DNA of 64,000 bases, taken from positions 980,579-1,044,578 of the forward strand of contig SCFE01000019.1 of NCBI GenBank assembly GCA_004352715.1, read 5' to 3'. How positions within the stretch are numbered: position 1 is the stretch's first letter; the number at the start of each line of letters is the position of its first letter. Positions 33,301 through 48,300 of the stretch are shown here, piece after piece. Below the pieces are notes generated by a model. That model did not search any database. It was not told the origin of the DNA and saw only the letters and a list, made by a program, of their open reading frames with translations. Made by a program: the position numbers and the translations under genes. The stretch comes from Hofstenia miamia (taxonomy: Eukaryota > Xenacoelomorpha > Acoela).

Positions 33301-36300
33301 TATAGAAATGTTTTATTCACACATTTAAGCAGGTAAATAGATCAGGACTCTAATTGTGTTGAGTTAACCCAACCCATGTGTAGGTTCATATTTCTTACAA
33401 AATTTTTGTGATGGCTTGGGCATGGTAATATATAAGATTGAGTCAGTGTTTCATAATATGGTTTATGATTGGATTATTGAAGGAAATCATGCATGGACGC
33501 TTACATGTATACATTGTTTGTTAATTTCTTAGATTTCAGTATAAAACGTTTACTTTTTAGTACTATTTATCTGTTTATTTTTAATAAATTTCGTATGTAT
33601 TTTTTCACTAACATCTAGAATTATTGAAATTGTGATTGGGTCCTATTTTGACACAACTTTGCGTTGCGTAGACAAGATTAAATTTTAGTAGAATTTGTGG
33701 GTTACGTTGGGTCAAAATTCGTTAGTTAATTTTTGAAGTTGTATTAGGTCCAGACTTGTCAACGATCCGAAATTTTTAAGTTCGGCACGTTTAACTTTTG
33801 AGTAAGTTCGGCTCGGCTCGCCACATACAATCTTTCAATGAGGCTCGTTGCAGCTCGATATTTTTTTAAAAATGTTGCGCTATCTATAATTGTTTAGATT
33901 GCTCTTCCTATAATTTAATAAACATTTCTAAAATATGTTTATACCAAAGGCATATTGAATGAAAAAATAAGAAAATCTGCATAATCAAATTAAGCAGTAC
34001 AATAAATTTGCTTTGGTTAAAAAAGCCTCGTTTTGGGCTCGTTGTATATTCAATACTCTGCTCAAGGTCAGTTCGTTAGAAGCTCGGCTCATTGACAAGT
34101 CTTGTTAGGTCAACATATCTTGACTCATTTACAGCCTTGATGTAGATTACATACATTTATAGAAATTAATTGAAATGCGCAATACCTGCTTGTTAATGAA
34201 GAATTCTAATCAACATGCTAAAATTCATTAGCTTTCATTCGTTCTGCTAGGATTTACAGAATTTATCCCAAAAGACTACCATTTAAACTCATAAATTTTT
34301 TCAAGCACGTGGCTAAATTCAGCATTCCGCTTTTGCAAACCGGCCTAGGCATGGCTATGATTTTCTCCCTATTGTTAACCTACTGGTCTTGGTCAAACAC
34401 ACTCACTATCCTTGAGATAACCCCATACGAAAAAATCTGGATGCTGATATCCGTAGAATTGGGCATTCAGTCAAAATTGTGCTTGAGGCTGAGTATACGC
34501 TCTCTAAGGTGCTTTTTCAGCCAACCAAAAAATAAATGAGAAACATGAGAGCTAGTTCCATCCTGCTGGAACCAAAAGTGACTCGTCGAAGAAGAGTAGC
34601 GATCTAACTCCTCAACATAGCACTCCTTTGTGACGGACACTCATGTGCCATATTTATAATTTTAGGTCGTCGAGAGTGGCTGGAAAGGTTAGAGCATTTC
34701 TTGTTACGGTTCAAGACAGGGCCAAGCTGCTCTATCTTACTGGCCCAATCTTGGACGACTGAGTTTTTAGGGGTTCTATTCTATCAATTTTGAAAACTAT
34801 ATAAAAGTGCTCTGAAATCTTTTTATACGAGCCACATTTATAATAAATTTTCACGCGGAAGATACGGTGCTGTAGCTCTCAATTTGGTTTCTCTTACGGA
34901 TCGGGTCAGCTGCCACATCCCAAAATATTCGATGTTTGCTTTTTATATAATTATAATCATAATCAGAATGACGCAATCAATGAGCACTAATGAAAGCCTA
35001 GAACGATTGTGTAAGTCTTCAACACAATCAATGCACTATATATATATATATATATATATCACTTCGTATTGTGAATTATAATCTTTTATTTACTGCCCCC
35101 CCCTTAGATCTTACTGGCCCCTGGTAAAATTATGCTTCCGCACCAACGCTCTATGACATTGCTATTGAAATCAAAATGATCGCGTCCCTTTCAGCAGGTT
35201 TATGACAAAATTACAGCAAAGTTCAGTTTTGTTAAGTAGCATTCGTTCCCTTGTACGTCTACCAAGTGTAATGAGTAGGGCANNNNNNNNNNNNNNNNNN
35301 NNNTATATATATATATATATATATCACTTCGTATTGTGAATTATAATCTTTTATTTACTGCCCCCCCTTAGATCTTACTGGCCCCTGGTAAAATTATGCT
35401 TCCGCACCAACGCTCTATGACATTGCTATTGAAATCAAAATGATCGCGTCCCTTTCAGCAGGTTTATGACAAAATTACAGCAAAGTTCAGTTTTGTTAAG
35501 TAGCATTCGTTCCCTTGTACGTCTACCAAGTGTAATGAGTAGGGCATCGAAAAGTTAATACAGTTAGTATTTAACCACAAACTCTAGTTGTTCCCAAATT
35601 TATAAAAAATGATTGTGTAGGGCTTAATTCAAGTGTTTTACGTTAAAAAAAGCTAATATTTAATTTTAATGTTAATACAGTTAATAATCTGTTTTAAAGT
35701 TAATAAAGGTAATTTTACTAATAAATTGTGAAAAACAATAGTTTAATTTCATATTTAGGATTAAGTAAATGGAGATGGCTAATTCATTTGCAATAATCAT
35801 GCTGAAAATTTGCGCTTAAAAATTGCCGGACTGAGATAAAGTGAATTGTTTTTAATTTTGAGCAACATGATGTTGAACTTAGCTTGATAATAATTTAATT
35901 CTCTGAATTTGATTGAATTGAATTATTGAAATATTTTGTGTTATTCAATTATAGAACTTTGATTTTCAACAGCAATAGGTCATTTCTCTGGTGAATTAAT
36001 AATTGAACCCAATTAGATGTTTCACATTTTGAGCTAGTTTTATGCCGAATCTACCTTAAGTTTCAACTGTTTATTGTCGGTTACTGAATTCAACTAAAAG
36101 TTTTCCAAGAGACATCAATATAATTATTTAATTATAAAATTAAAAGAGTAGTTTGTGGGAATGCTAAACAAACTAATGGTAATGTTTCACATGTTATTTA
36201 TATGAAATTCGACAACTGCAATTCAACCTCAGCAGCTGTTAAAAGAAGTTTTTCTGTTTTAAAGCCTTTCCATATATAATTGACCAAATATAAAAAACTC

Positions 36301-39300
36301 TGGTATAGTTTATCTGAAATATATGGGCGCCAAGTATACAGAGGGCGCAACGTATTATTTTGAAAAATTGGCTTTGAGAAATGGCTTAAACATGTAGTTT
36401 ACTGATACCGATAAAAAACTGGTCCGAACCTGACCTCATTTTCACAGGTAACAACTGCTAATATCGATCTGAAAATAAAATCAGATATTGCAANNNNNNN
36501 NNNNNNNNNNNNNNNNNNNNNNNNNNNNNNNNNNNNNNNNNNNNNNNNNNNNNNNNNNNNNNNNNNNNNNNNNNNNNNNNNNNNNNNNNNNNNNNNNNNN
36601 NNNNNNNNNNNNNNNNNNNNNNNNNNNNNNNNNNNNNNNNNNNNNNNNNNNNNNNNNNNNNNNNNNNNNNNNNNNNNNNNNNNNNNNNNNNNNNNNNNNN
36701 NNNNNNNNNNNNNNNNNNNNNNNNNNNNNNNNNNNNNNNNNNNNNNNNNNNNNNNNNNNNNNNNNNNNNNNNNNNNNNNNNNNNNNNNNNNNNNNNNNNN
36801 NNNNNNNNNNNNNNNNNNNNNNNNNNNNNNNNNNNNNNNNNNNNNNNNNNNNNNNNNNNNNNNNNNNNNNNNNNNNNNNNNNNNNNNNNNNNNNNNNNNN
36901 NNNNNNNNNNNNNNNNNNNNNNNNNNNNNNNNNNNNNNNNNNNNNNNNNNNNNNNNNNNNNNNNNNNNNNNNNNNNNNNNNNNNNNNNNNNNNNNNNNNN
37001 NNNNNNNNNNNNNNNNNNNNNNNNNNNNNNNNNNNNNNNNNNNNNNNNNNNNNNNNNNNNNNNNNNNNNNNNNNNNNNNNNNNNNNNNNNNNNNNNNNNN
37101 NNNNNNNNNNNNNNNNNNNNNNNNNNNNNNNNNNNNNNNNNNNNNNNNNNNNNNNNNNNNNNNNNNNNNNNNNNNNNNNNNNNNNNNNNNNNNNNNNNNN
37201 NNNNNNNNNNNNNNNNNNNNNNNNNNNNNNNNNNNNNNNNNNNNNNNNNNNNNNNNNNNNNNNNNNNNNNNNNNNNNNNNNNNNNNNNNNNNNNNNNNNN
37301 NNNNNNNNNNNNNNNNNNNNNNNNNNNNNNNNNNNNNNNNNNNNNNNNNNNNNNNNNNNNNNNNNNNNNNNNNNNNNNNNNNNNNNNNNNNNNNNNNNNN
37401 NNNNNNNNNNNNNNNNNNNNNNNNNNNNNNNNNNNNNNNNNNNNNNNNNNNNNNNNNNNNNNNNNNNNNNNNNNNNNNNNNNNNNNNNNNNNNATATATA
37501 TATATATATATAATTTTCATTACAATTTTTCAAATAATAGTTCGTAATTTTTCAAAATTATTAGCATTGGGTTAACAAAAAGTTAATATTTAGTTAATTT
37601 TATTTTTAGTTTAATATTTTGGCTGCTCAGTAAATTTACCAAAGAAAGAACATTTAACAAATCTTCTAGATTTTAAACAACTTAAATGTAATTAATGTTT
37701 TGCATTTCAAACAATTTAACGAGAACCAATTTTGTATTGTAAGTATTACGAAAATTGTTATTTTAAGTTAATAAGAGCTCAATTAGTTTCATATAATATT
37801 TTGGTGCAATTTAAACATTCGCATATTTACTCGTTTTGCTTTTTAATGCTAATTCTGGTGGTTTATTGACTCCTTTTTTATAAATATGGAAAATAATGTT
37901 GGACTGCATGTAAGTAAGTACTAGAATTCAAGGCCGAAGTCCAAAGCCGTGATATTCAAGCATAGATTTAAAGATTAGCAATGAAGACGGAAGAAGGAAC
38001 AGGACATGACGGTCATTAGAATAATTTACAGTGTACAATTTATACACGTAAATCTTGAAAATCTGGCATTTCGCACAAACAATTCGTATTCGAGTTTCAC
38101 GAACTCGGTGATGAACATGCCAAAACAATTACTTTTGTAAATAATGTTTTTCAATGTTTGTGAAAGCCGTTTGATGCTAGTAGCACCTTTGAACCGTACG
38201 TTTTTAGCATTCTCTATTGTGCGGGATTGATTTTTTTACGCATTCAGTCGAAAGTAGCATGATTTTATAATTCGGAAACAAATGTCTTTCAAGAAACCAT
38301 TCATTCGTGACTAAGGTTATAAACAGGACCCGGTTAAAATCAATAAAAATTACGTATAAAAATAGATCGAAAATTCGTTCAGATTCCATAATAAACAAAA
38401 TATTCATGGCAATTGTCAGCATTTACGAGACACTCTGTCCTGAGATTATCATATAGTTTAACTGGAACTTCGATGAACTTTGACGTTGTGACGAAAGAAT
38501 ATAAGTGAGATTCGGAGAGGCCTCTAAGCATAGGATAAAATTTGGCCTCCAAGGCTCTCTCTCTGGGATGACCGCAAATTGAAATAGGCTTCTATTCAAA
38601 CATTAGCAATTTGCAGAATTTGATTTCGATCTGGATTCGTAGATAAAATGTGGTTTAATCTTGTCTTAAATGGTTCGAATGTCACTTTGCAAAAAATTTT
38701 AGTTTGAGTAAAGGCTCTTTTTTATTTAGTAATGTTTGCATGTTTATAACCTATTCGGGCACGTTACAGCACTCGCACATTATTTCAAAGTTTTGTTCAT
38801 AGTGCAATACTTTTGTATACAGTTCCAAATTTATTTTTGCCATGACAAGAACGTTGTTGTTGTTCTTTATTTTTTTTATAAGGAATGCAAACAAATCTGC
38901 AACTGGATTTTTGCCACGTACATATTCTGCCAGTCGATGCAAAGCATGCGACAATGCGTGTCACATGAAGCAGTTGATCGTTTTTTCTTAAAATTTTACC
39001 TGCTTTCAGTTACAATGAGGCCAAACTTTTTGAAGTTGATGTCTTTTTCAGAAATCTTGATCACTGACTGAATGACAGTCTTGTGATGTGTTTTAAGGAA
39101 TTGCATGACAGATAAATTTGGGTTTTTCAGTCCAATCCACATTTCCCAGCAGGGCTAGTGTAATCTTTATGCCACATGTATCTCTCGATTCATCAACCAT
39201 CAAATAATACGGCTTGTTTTGAAAGATGTTGATACCCTATTTCTAAACTTATTTAAACTCCTTTTCTAGTTAATTTTTTCTCGAAGTCGACTATTATACT

Positions 39301-42300
39301 GTAGCTTTTCCAGTATGTTACTTTAAAAATGTTCGAAATAGAGGGTTCTCAATTTTTTATAGTGGTATGCCCAACACTAGCAAAGCACTTGTTCTTCTCA
39401 AATTGAGTTTCTTGTAGGGCATGTTTTTGCGTTGTAATATTTAATTGTCAGCTGTCCATATTTGATCTTTTGAGATATTGCCTTGTATATCCGGATATTG
39501 CTTCCACAGAATCATTGGCTAATTATTAAAATCAAAATTGAATCACTTTTTTTACAAAAGCTGTTTACAAAATAATATAAATTTTGTCGAAAATGCTTTA
39601 AAGTTGCGTGTCTAATTGTTTAAGTAACACGGAAAACGCATTTTTATCCGGGTGCTGATTATTACTACAAAATCAATTGGGAAAATAAACTTACAGAAAT
39701 ATTCGTTTATTTGTAATTCATTTTGATAATCAAATTCAAAATCGTGAACTAAATTGCTACCGCCGGCGAGCAAAACATCGTATCTCGGAAAAGAATAATT
39801 TTGAGAAAAACTACTTTAAAGTTTGGAACCTTTTGAACAGCTGCAACAATTTCTATAATCTTTAGTATTTTTGCAATTTAAGAAAAACATTGGTTGATTG
39901 ACTATGTATGGTGTGTTTGTCATTGGCGCCGGATAAATAGGGGAAACGTGAATTGCTTGCGAAGAGTTTTTATCCATCCCCCTTTGTGATCACAAATCAA
40001 TATCAATATGGTATCATCACAAGCCTTTACTAATTAATATGTTGAACATAAATCTGAGATAATTCTTGATCTAGAGGTCACTAAGGTATAATATATTATA
40101 ATCTCTAAATAGCGGTTTCGCCTACCGAGAATAGATTGGGCAACATCCATCTTCAAATATCATTTTTAAGAAAATGCATTGTTCATTTCTTAAATATTGC
40201 ATAGGTGGAACTGTGTAGCGGGTCGCCATTACCCATACTAGTTTCCTAAAAAACTTAAACCTATATTTATTGTAATACATTTATTTTAATAACAGAAATA
40301 TCATCGATAGCCCTTCCGACAATTTGCGGTGGACATCATCAAGGAACATTTGCAGGTTGTATATTCAATTCACAAAGTACTTTCTAACCGGGTTGGCATG
40401 TTGTAGAGCATGGGGTGTTTTTGAAATTTTTTTAAAATGTTTTTTCAAATTGATAGTTTTATGGAACGTTTGGGAAATTATTTTTTGAATACGTGCTTTC
40501 AAATTTTAGACTCTTGAAGTGATTCTGTCTATAAGCAAAAACATTGTTTAACCTTTTCTTGTAAAATTCCACTTTTTTGCTAACCGGGCTTTCTAATATT
40601 CCAAGCTTGTCATAAGGTGTTCCTTGTTTCAGATTATTTCTTTATCATACATATATTTTTTTTCAGAAATACCTGATCCGTCAAGTCTGACTTCAACCGT
40701 TAATCTTATACAGGGTGCGTCACGGAAACCAAGTGTTTTTTGATTGGCTAGTACTCGGCTAATAGGTTAGGGAGGGTGGAGCAAAAGATACCACAGCCTT
40801 TCTCAGTTCATAGCATTTCAGAGTTGACATGGTGCCGTAGAGTGTGGAACACCGCATGTTTGCATATGATTGTTTTGTGAGGAGTGGCGAGTCAGTTACC
40901 GCGGTTCAGCGCGAGTTTCACTGCAGATTCAATATTCATCAAAATCACTCTTTTCCCACACGTAAAACAATCTTACGATGGGTTAATAATCTTCAAACAG
41001 GAGGCTCAATAATGAAAAAATCTCCGCCCGGCCCTTGACGTAGTCAGACAGCCAATGTTGCAAAGCCCACACTGCTCTACTCAGAGACATTCAGCTGCTC
41101 TCCAAATCAACAATTGTACAGTAAGACGAATTTTGCACGAAGACTTACATTTTCACCCTTACAAGTTAGCGATTGTGCAGGAATTGAATGCAAAGCACTT
41201 CCCCCAACTATTGAACTTTGCACAGAACGTGTTCACATTTTATGAACAAAATGAAAACATGATGGTGGCAATGAGTGATGAAGCCTTCAACACTCCGTCA
41301 ACGAAAACGGACATCACATGAGTGATGTCATTTTCTATTCATGATTTTGAAATGATATGCTATTATAAATGTTGTTCTACCATTAAAATTTGTTTGCAGT
41401 AATACCTTACGTTTTTCTTTATATTCCAAAAACACTTGGTTCCCGTGCCACACCCTGTACCTTTTGAAGTTTCTACTTTTATTAATTGCAAACTAAATCA
41501 ATCTGATACTGTTTGTTAATAGTTTGTTCTATGACTAAGGTTTTATTTACTAATACGTTTAACTATATTCTAGTGTTTATAAGCTATTCCAAATGTGTAT
41601 TTTGAAGAGCAAATCTTTGAAATATTTCAAGTGTAAGTTGTAATGTAGACTTCAATGAATTTGTAATCATAATTTTTTTTCATTATTTTTTATATATTTT
41701 ATAGGTCAGTTTTTGTAGAATTGTCTGAATGTTTGTCAATTGTGTTGTGTATAATGAAATAACTTTAATTTAATGTTACGACAAGAAGCATATTTATTTG
41801 GCCTACACCAACCGTTCTTTCAAACATCTACCTATGAAAATATGTGGGCCCGTACCTTCTTAGCTAATTTGACTGATCCATTTTTAAGGACCCCCAGATT
41901 AATTTTCATTTCCACTAATCAGAACGAATTACGTCTTGCGCGGTTATTTTGAATGGACATAACTGGTTTGCTTGAACTGTTATAGTAGTCTTTTCATTAT
42001 GAAATTCCTAGACAATTACGACTGTCTCTGATTCATTTTCAAATGTAATGAAGCAGAAGTCTTATCGCGGTTTGGGTGGAGAACAAAACATCGATGACAT
42101 GGAGCTGGAAGAACTGCACACCATTCCCGAAACCGATCATCAAGCGCTTAAAAAAGGTTTCATTTTTGTTTTTTATGCTTTTGCATGCTTTCAATACTAT
42201 CTTATAAATTTTATAGTTTTAAGTCAATGTAATTGCTCCAAGCCCAGCAGATAAAATTGAATCAGCTAATTTTCGACAGTATCTGGCATTTAGTTTTGAT

Positions 42301-45300
42301 GAATTACCTTGTAGTGTATTTTGCACTCGCTGTTGTTGTAAAACTAAAGTATTTACTATTTTTTAAGCATTCTTGGTGGCTCCATTTCCTAGAGAAAGGG
42401 GGCTAAACACCTCTAAGCTTTTTGCACCTTAGAAATCTTGGAAGGCTCAATATTCATTGATTTATTTTTAGACTTTGATTTTCACGAGGTTTTATCAGAG
42501 CCTTCATGTTATGCAACTCTATATTTAAAAGTGTATATTTGATTTATTGCAATCATTACATTGAAGATTGGATTTGACCCTAAACAAATATTCGAAATAA
42601 TGTAATACTTTTTAGTTGCAAGTGGTTCCTCAATTCGAAATGAGGGTCAAACCATAAGATTTTCTGAAGATTTTACTATTCCTTCGATTTCCACTTACAA
42701 AACCCCTTTGTCACTTTTTGAATCAGAAGACCTCACTCTGCCCTCATCTCGATTAAGTGAGCCATCTTTTCAAAAAACCTTCCCATCAACTGGAGGTGTT
42801 TCCCCTTTGGATCCTAGATCAATGTCTAAACTACAAAGCGACGCATCTAGATCGACTGTTGCATCACTTCCGGATCTTCCTACTGTTTTACCATATGACT
42901 TTGCAAATTTGGTTACTCGTACTGCAGTTCCTGTTCATACCCTGATACCATCTAAGCACTCATTTTTGCGTACCCTTGCTGCTGTGCACATCGACTGTGG
43001 CTTATCAATGGGGCGCTCCTTCACTGTCCGTTGGTCGCCTCTTCAACTTACTTCACCTGCAAATGTTCTTTACATTCCTGAAAAGGGTTAGTTGTTCGAT
43101 TTTTATTTTATCCTGCTTGCACTTATCAAATTGCACCCTTCATTAACTTAAAATGGTAAGAGTTGCAATCTGAAGATGATGGTATTCTTTGATAACGTAT
43201 TAAAATATAAAAGAAATTCAATTATGTTTTTAACTAAAACAGTTCTAGTTGTTTTTACTTGTTACACCTAGTTTATTAAAAAAGTGGAGAAATACATTCG
43301 TTGCATATTTAGTTACGGCTTTCTCAAAACCGTCGAAAAAGAACATTTATTAGTCAAGAATTCTGAAAGATATATATTTAACAGTTTATAAATTATTCCA
43401 AGATCAGTAGGAAGACACGAGCACATATTATACGATTTATTAATAATTATTTGTTGAGAAATTATATTTTTAAAGCAGCAGTAAGTGTGTATTAACAAGA
43501 TCTGTATACTAAGTCATAACTTGTTTTCTAATTAACTTATTTAACCAAGAGAACCTCTCAATCTTACACAATGTTCTTTAGTATATTATATGAGCTTTTT
43601 CTTTTGGTACGAAATAATATTCTGTGTAAATCGAAATTGTTGCCATTTTAACAGAATGTGGAAAATAGCATTAGTTTCGCAAACTTCGGCACAAAAAGTC
43701 AGTCTCAAATGAGGCAAAAACATTGTTATTATTTATAGCATCAGCTCCATATTGGTTACAAACTAATTGAAAACATCCGCTTTTCTGAATGAATAAAATC
43801 GCATTATAATCTATATAATGAGGGATTTGAAGATTGCTTAGGTCGAGGATAAATGCTTATTTTCAAAGCCGTCAATATCAAACAATAAGTTCTGAATCGG
43901 CATATTTATGACTAAATATTTAGACCGACCAATCAATATCCGGAATCCATTTACAAACGAAAAAACTACGATTGGGAGACCTGCAGTTAACCTCGTGCGT
44001 TTCTCTTTGACATCCCATTTCACAGATGAAGATAAAGTAAGTTCGATTTCTTGAAAACTAAATATCAACTTTTTCAAGTAAAGCATTCTAATTGCGATTG
44101 TGAACACTTCATTTCTTTCAAACATTTCTACTCTCAAATGATTCTATAAATTATTCATTTAGCTAGTCTTGGAAAAATGTTTAAAGGCTCAATTGGAAAA
44201 TAGTAGAAAATCCACCGATCACTGTCCAATTTGGTGCCCTTCTCAAGGATTGGATATGATACATTCCTTAGAAAGCTGTTTTAACTCGCCATCACTTTTC
44301 CATCAAGTCATTTCTCTCTGTGTGGCTCTCTGGGGACGTATTCCGGGTTTTGGCGACAGTGGTAAGGACTTTTTAAACACTTAAAAATGGCAATGTATTC
44401 CTTAAATCCCTGCGCGTTTTCTAATGCTAAAATTGTCTTTTAGAGTTGCGGGATGGATCTTATTTAATTCAACTGAAACGAAAAATCGCTTTCTCAAGTT
44501 GGCTTAAAACTGTTTGCGCTTCTCGAATTGATAAATCCCTCACTCGACGTCAGGTGAGTAATTTAATCCAACTTAACATTGTTGTCGATGCTCAATCATA
44601 CCTTTTTAAGAAAGCTTATAGGAAGACATTTCACAGTAATTTCAAATGTTTAGACTTGTAATTCTATGTTAGTTTATAATTGGAAATGGAAAACTTTTCA
44701 TTATATATATATATTCTAGATGAATAATATCATCGTAGTAGAAATGAATGCGGTGCAGTAATACCGCGGTGCGGTGTCCCGCGGTAGTTATTTAGACAGT
44801 ACGATGGTTAGCGGTAGAATTGAAACAACTTGCGGTGCATAAAAGTTATACTGATAACGTGTTTTGGTTTAGGATTTAAAGTTCTAAGTATTTCTCAAAA
44901 GAATTGTTTCTAAAGCAAGACTAAGAGATTTCGCATACAAATTATTAAAGTAACTTTAACATATGGCATGTAAAATTGGATACTAACTTAATAAAATTGA
45001 CTGCAATTTCAAAATACCTAAAAAGATTATTTTTAAGCTTTTCAATAAATGATCAATGACCCTAAAAACAATTCAGAAATAGCTATCGTTTTTTACGAAG
45101 ATAAAAATCGCCATTGTTGCAGTATACCGTGGTAAAATTTCATTTATTGCGGTTGTTTGCGCTAAAAAACGTATATTATGGTGGCTAGCGGTGAACTTTT
45201 TTCTCTGCGGTGGAAATAATTTTACAAAACCTGTACCGCGCTCATCTCTACATCGCAGTGCTTCTACATGTATATAAATACATCAAAGAAAAAAATTGGT

Positions 45301-48300
45301 AATAATTTAGGGTAAAGCATCGGTTGAGTAATTTTATGACTTTAATCACTTCTCAAAGAATTAAATGTTATTTAGGATTACGTTAAGAATATTCTTGAAT
45401 ACCTTTCTTGCTTCAACATAGAGAAGGCATCAGCGATTGCACTTGACAACGGAGACACACGATTGGCTCTTCTCTTACTCCAGCTACCAATGAACAAAGA
45501 AGTGAAAACAATGATGTCGTGTCAAATAGATTATTGGGAGTCTAATGTAATTGTTTAAGTATTTCTGTTATGTTATTATGATACCATCATAAACCATCAA
45601 AATCTTCGATTTATTTTCAACTTCATTCAATATATGGATAAGTTGTTATATTATTGGGGATTTTAAATCTTGTTTTTAAATATTTTAAGTTTCCAATGGA
45701 TGAAAAGTTTTTGCGTTGATGATATATTTACAATGTATTCCATGCAAATTGGTTATTATAGTTTTATGCACTGGCAATTGATTCTAAGGTCCAGTATATT
45801 ACTGAATATTTTATTCATTGTATAGCGTTTTTCAAGTAAATTTGAATCCACTAGTAACGCTTGGCATCTCAAACTTCAATTTTTTGCACAAATCATTAAG
45901 ATGTAAAATCGCATGTATTTCATTTCCATAATTCTGGACTGGTTTAGGCGATTAACTTCATTAGTAAAGATCGAATGAATATTTATGGACTACTTTCCGG
46001 TAATGTATGTTCTCCGTCGAACGGCCCCGATGGATTCAATGCTAGTAAAGGATTTGATTGGCTGCGAACTTTTGCGTTATACTTCTGGTTCGCTAGCGAC
46101 TACAATGCTTCAATAATCGACCCACTTACACTTTATCAGCAAGCCTTTCAGGTGATTAGATGGTCGCATTTATAAAAAATATTTTAAAATTATGTCTCGC
46201 TTCTTTTTATTCGTTTTTAATTTTAGCAGGATGAGCAATACACCGCGCGGCCTTTCCCAGCATACAGCCAAGAACTATGTTCTGATGATACTAACTTTAG
46301 TATTATGTATCATCTTATTTGTCTCTTTGTTGATGGAACCTACGAAGTAGCAGATCTTATTTCGCCATCGTCCTGGACATCACGTTGTTTTGATTTCCAT
46401 TTGAGGTATTACTATTATTATTCGAAGTTATGATGAATTAAAAGGAGGATATCTCTGGTAGGCAATGCATTTGATTGTAGATTAAATTTTTTAATACGTG
46501 GGCTATACGACAAAAGATTTTTTTGCATCTACATTGTGTTCAGCATTAATCCTCTTCAGATATTGTTCATAGACTTAATGGATGCAGCGCTGTGCTTCGA
46601 AAGACTTTATATACGGATTCGTTTAGGGACTCATTTATCGTAGATGTCTATGATCTAAATTCGTTTTCTATAGTCTTGGTATAAAATTTTAATTGAGGAA
46701 TTAAATCTGTGAGTACACATAACAAAATAGCAGTTGTAAACTGATAATTTATTTTTGTGTGGAAGATAAAAACGCTTTAATTGCTGTTTAAGCAACGGAA
46801 TAAGTCATTATTCTTTGATTGATGGAAATTATATTAACAAGTTTTTACGAGTTGCTGTTATTCACTTTTCATGGAGGATGTGATACACTATGGCCAACTA
46901 CAATCACAGTTGTAGTCTTTAACACAGTTTTTGGGAATTAAATTCTCGTTATAATTTTTGATCAAATTTGTAATTTAGTAAGGTGTCCCCTTCACTATAA
47001 TTTCAAAGGTTTTCTTTGAATAATATATCTGTATCATAGATAGATAGCTTTTACACAAAATGTTTTTTGATATAAAATACTTCTTTGATTTGGCCTGAAT
47101 GAGTATGGTTCGATTTGGGTAAATATCTTTCTACAATGTTTGGTTTTGATTCCTTGCGCTCTTTATTGTTACGCGAATATTTAGTTGGTTTGTTTGTCAT
47201 GTATTGAAATCACTGGGATATAGACATTTTCCTCTAACACTCTATTCCCAAATTTTGGTTGGTTTCGCTGCCCAGCTTGAGGAAATGGGATGGTGGCATT
47301 GGTCTGTTTTCCTACACCAGCATCTGGAAAGCGATCTTCAGTAAGTTGCGTCATTTTTATTTTTGATATTTCATGTTGACTTTTGTAGAATTAATTCAAT
47401 AAACAAATGTTTGCACACTGTTCAATTCTGTTGATGCGGAAAATAGTATTCATAAACTTTGTATCAAACCGAATTCAACTTTAATTTTTTCTTTGTCATC
47501 ATAACCCAGACATTGAAAACGTTACGCAAACATGATTATTTTTTAAAAACCTGCTAAAAAGTGTTTCACTAAGAATATATATCATTGATCACATCACTTA
47601 TGGTTTGGTTCCGGATATACGGCACAATGTGTTTAATATTGATCAGTTAATGAAAGTAAGAGCCTTGGTGAATAATATGTGAATAAACACTTATTTATCA
47701 AAGAACTTAGAATTATTCCATTCTTAATTTGTCACGCCTTCTTAAAGAGAGTTTTGCAGATTGAAAAATATCTCAACTACGTAAGTCATACTCTTCGAAG
47801 GCCCAATACTGATGTTGTCTGGGAACAGGTCTATAAACACTGAGTAAAAGTACACCAACAAATATCTGATATTCTTCGGGAGTAGAGTAAAGCATAGAGT
47901 TGTTCTGAGAGGCAAAAAGGTTTAACTCATTTGATATCATTTCAAAGAGGTCTTCAGGCATCACATCAAATATTTTTTTCGGCGTTTTCCACCAAGCTCT
48001 TGTTCGATCGCTTCTTTCCTTGTATCTTCCCAATTGATTGTAATATTATAATGGAACTTCGAGTAAGAGGACTCTTCCACCACATTTTGGTTTGATTCCA
48101 ATATCTTCTTCATTGTCACCATCTCCGTGAACATGCACTTAGACTCTACCAGGGATATCATTTGGACAATTATTTTCAATTAGTTCATTTATTTCCTCCT
48201 AATCAGTCAATGCACCTACAGTATATACGGTAACTCCACAATGTCATAATTCAAGTTGTCGTCTTCCTCCTTCTGCAACCAGTTGATCTCCTCCACTGCC

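Noticed and set aside
36399-37533. Long open frames across the 1000-N gap
   Set aside because: Open only because N gives no stop codons.
40311-40355. Candidate NUP98 exon reading PFRQFAVDIIKEHLQ
   Set aside because: Phase fits (0 to 0) but the acceptor context is poor and no Nup96 similarity was seen; exon 17 joins exon 18 in phase without it.
40674-40710. Exon-like segment reading IPDPSSLTSTVNLIQ
   Set aside because: Wrong phase after exon 17 and its apparent donor is the end of the mariner (CAGGGTGCG).
43838-44137. Minus-strand open frame of 99 codons
   Set aside because: Antisense shadow of NUP98 exon 20 and its flanks.
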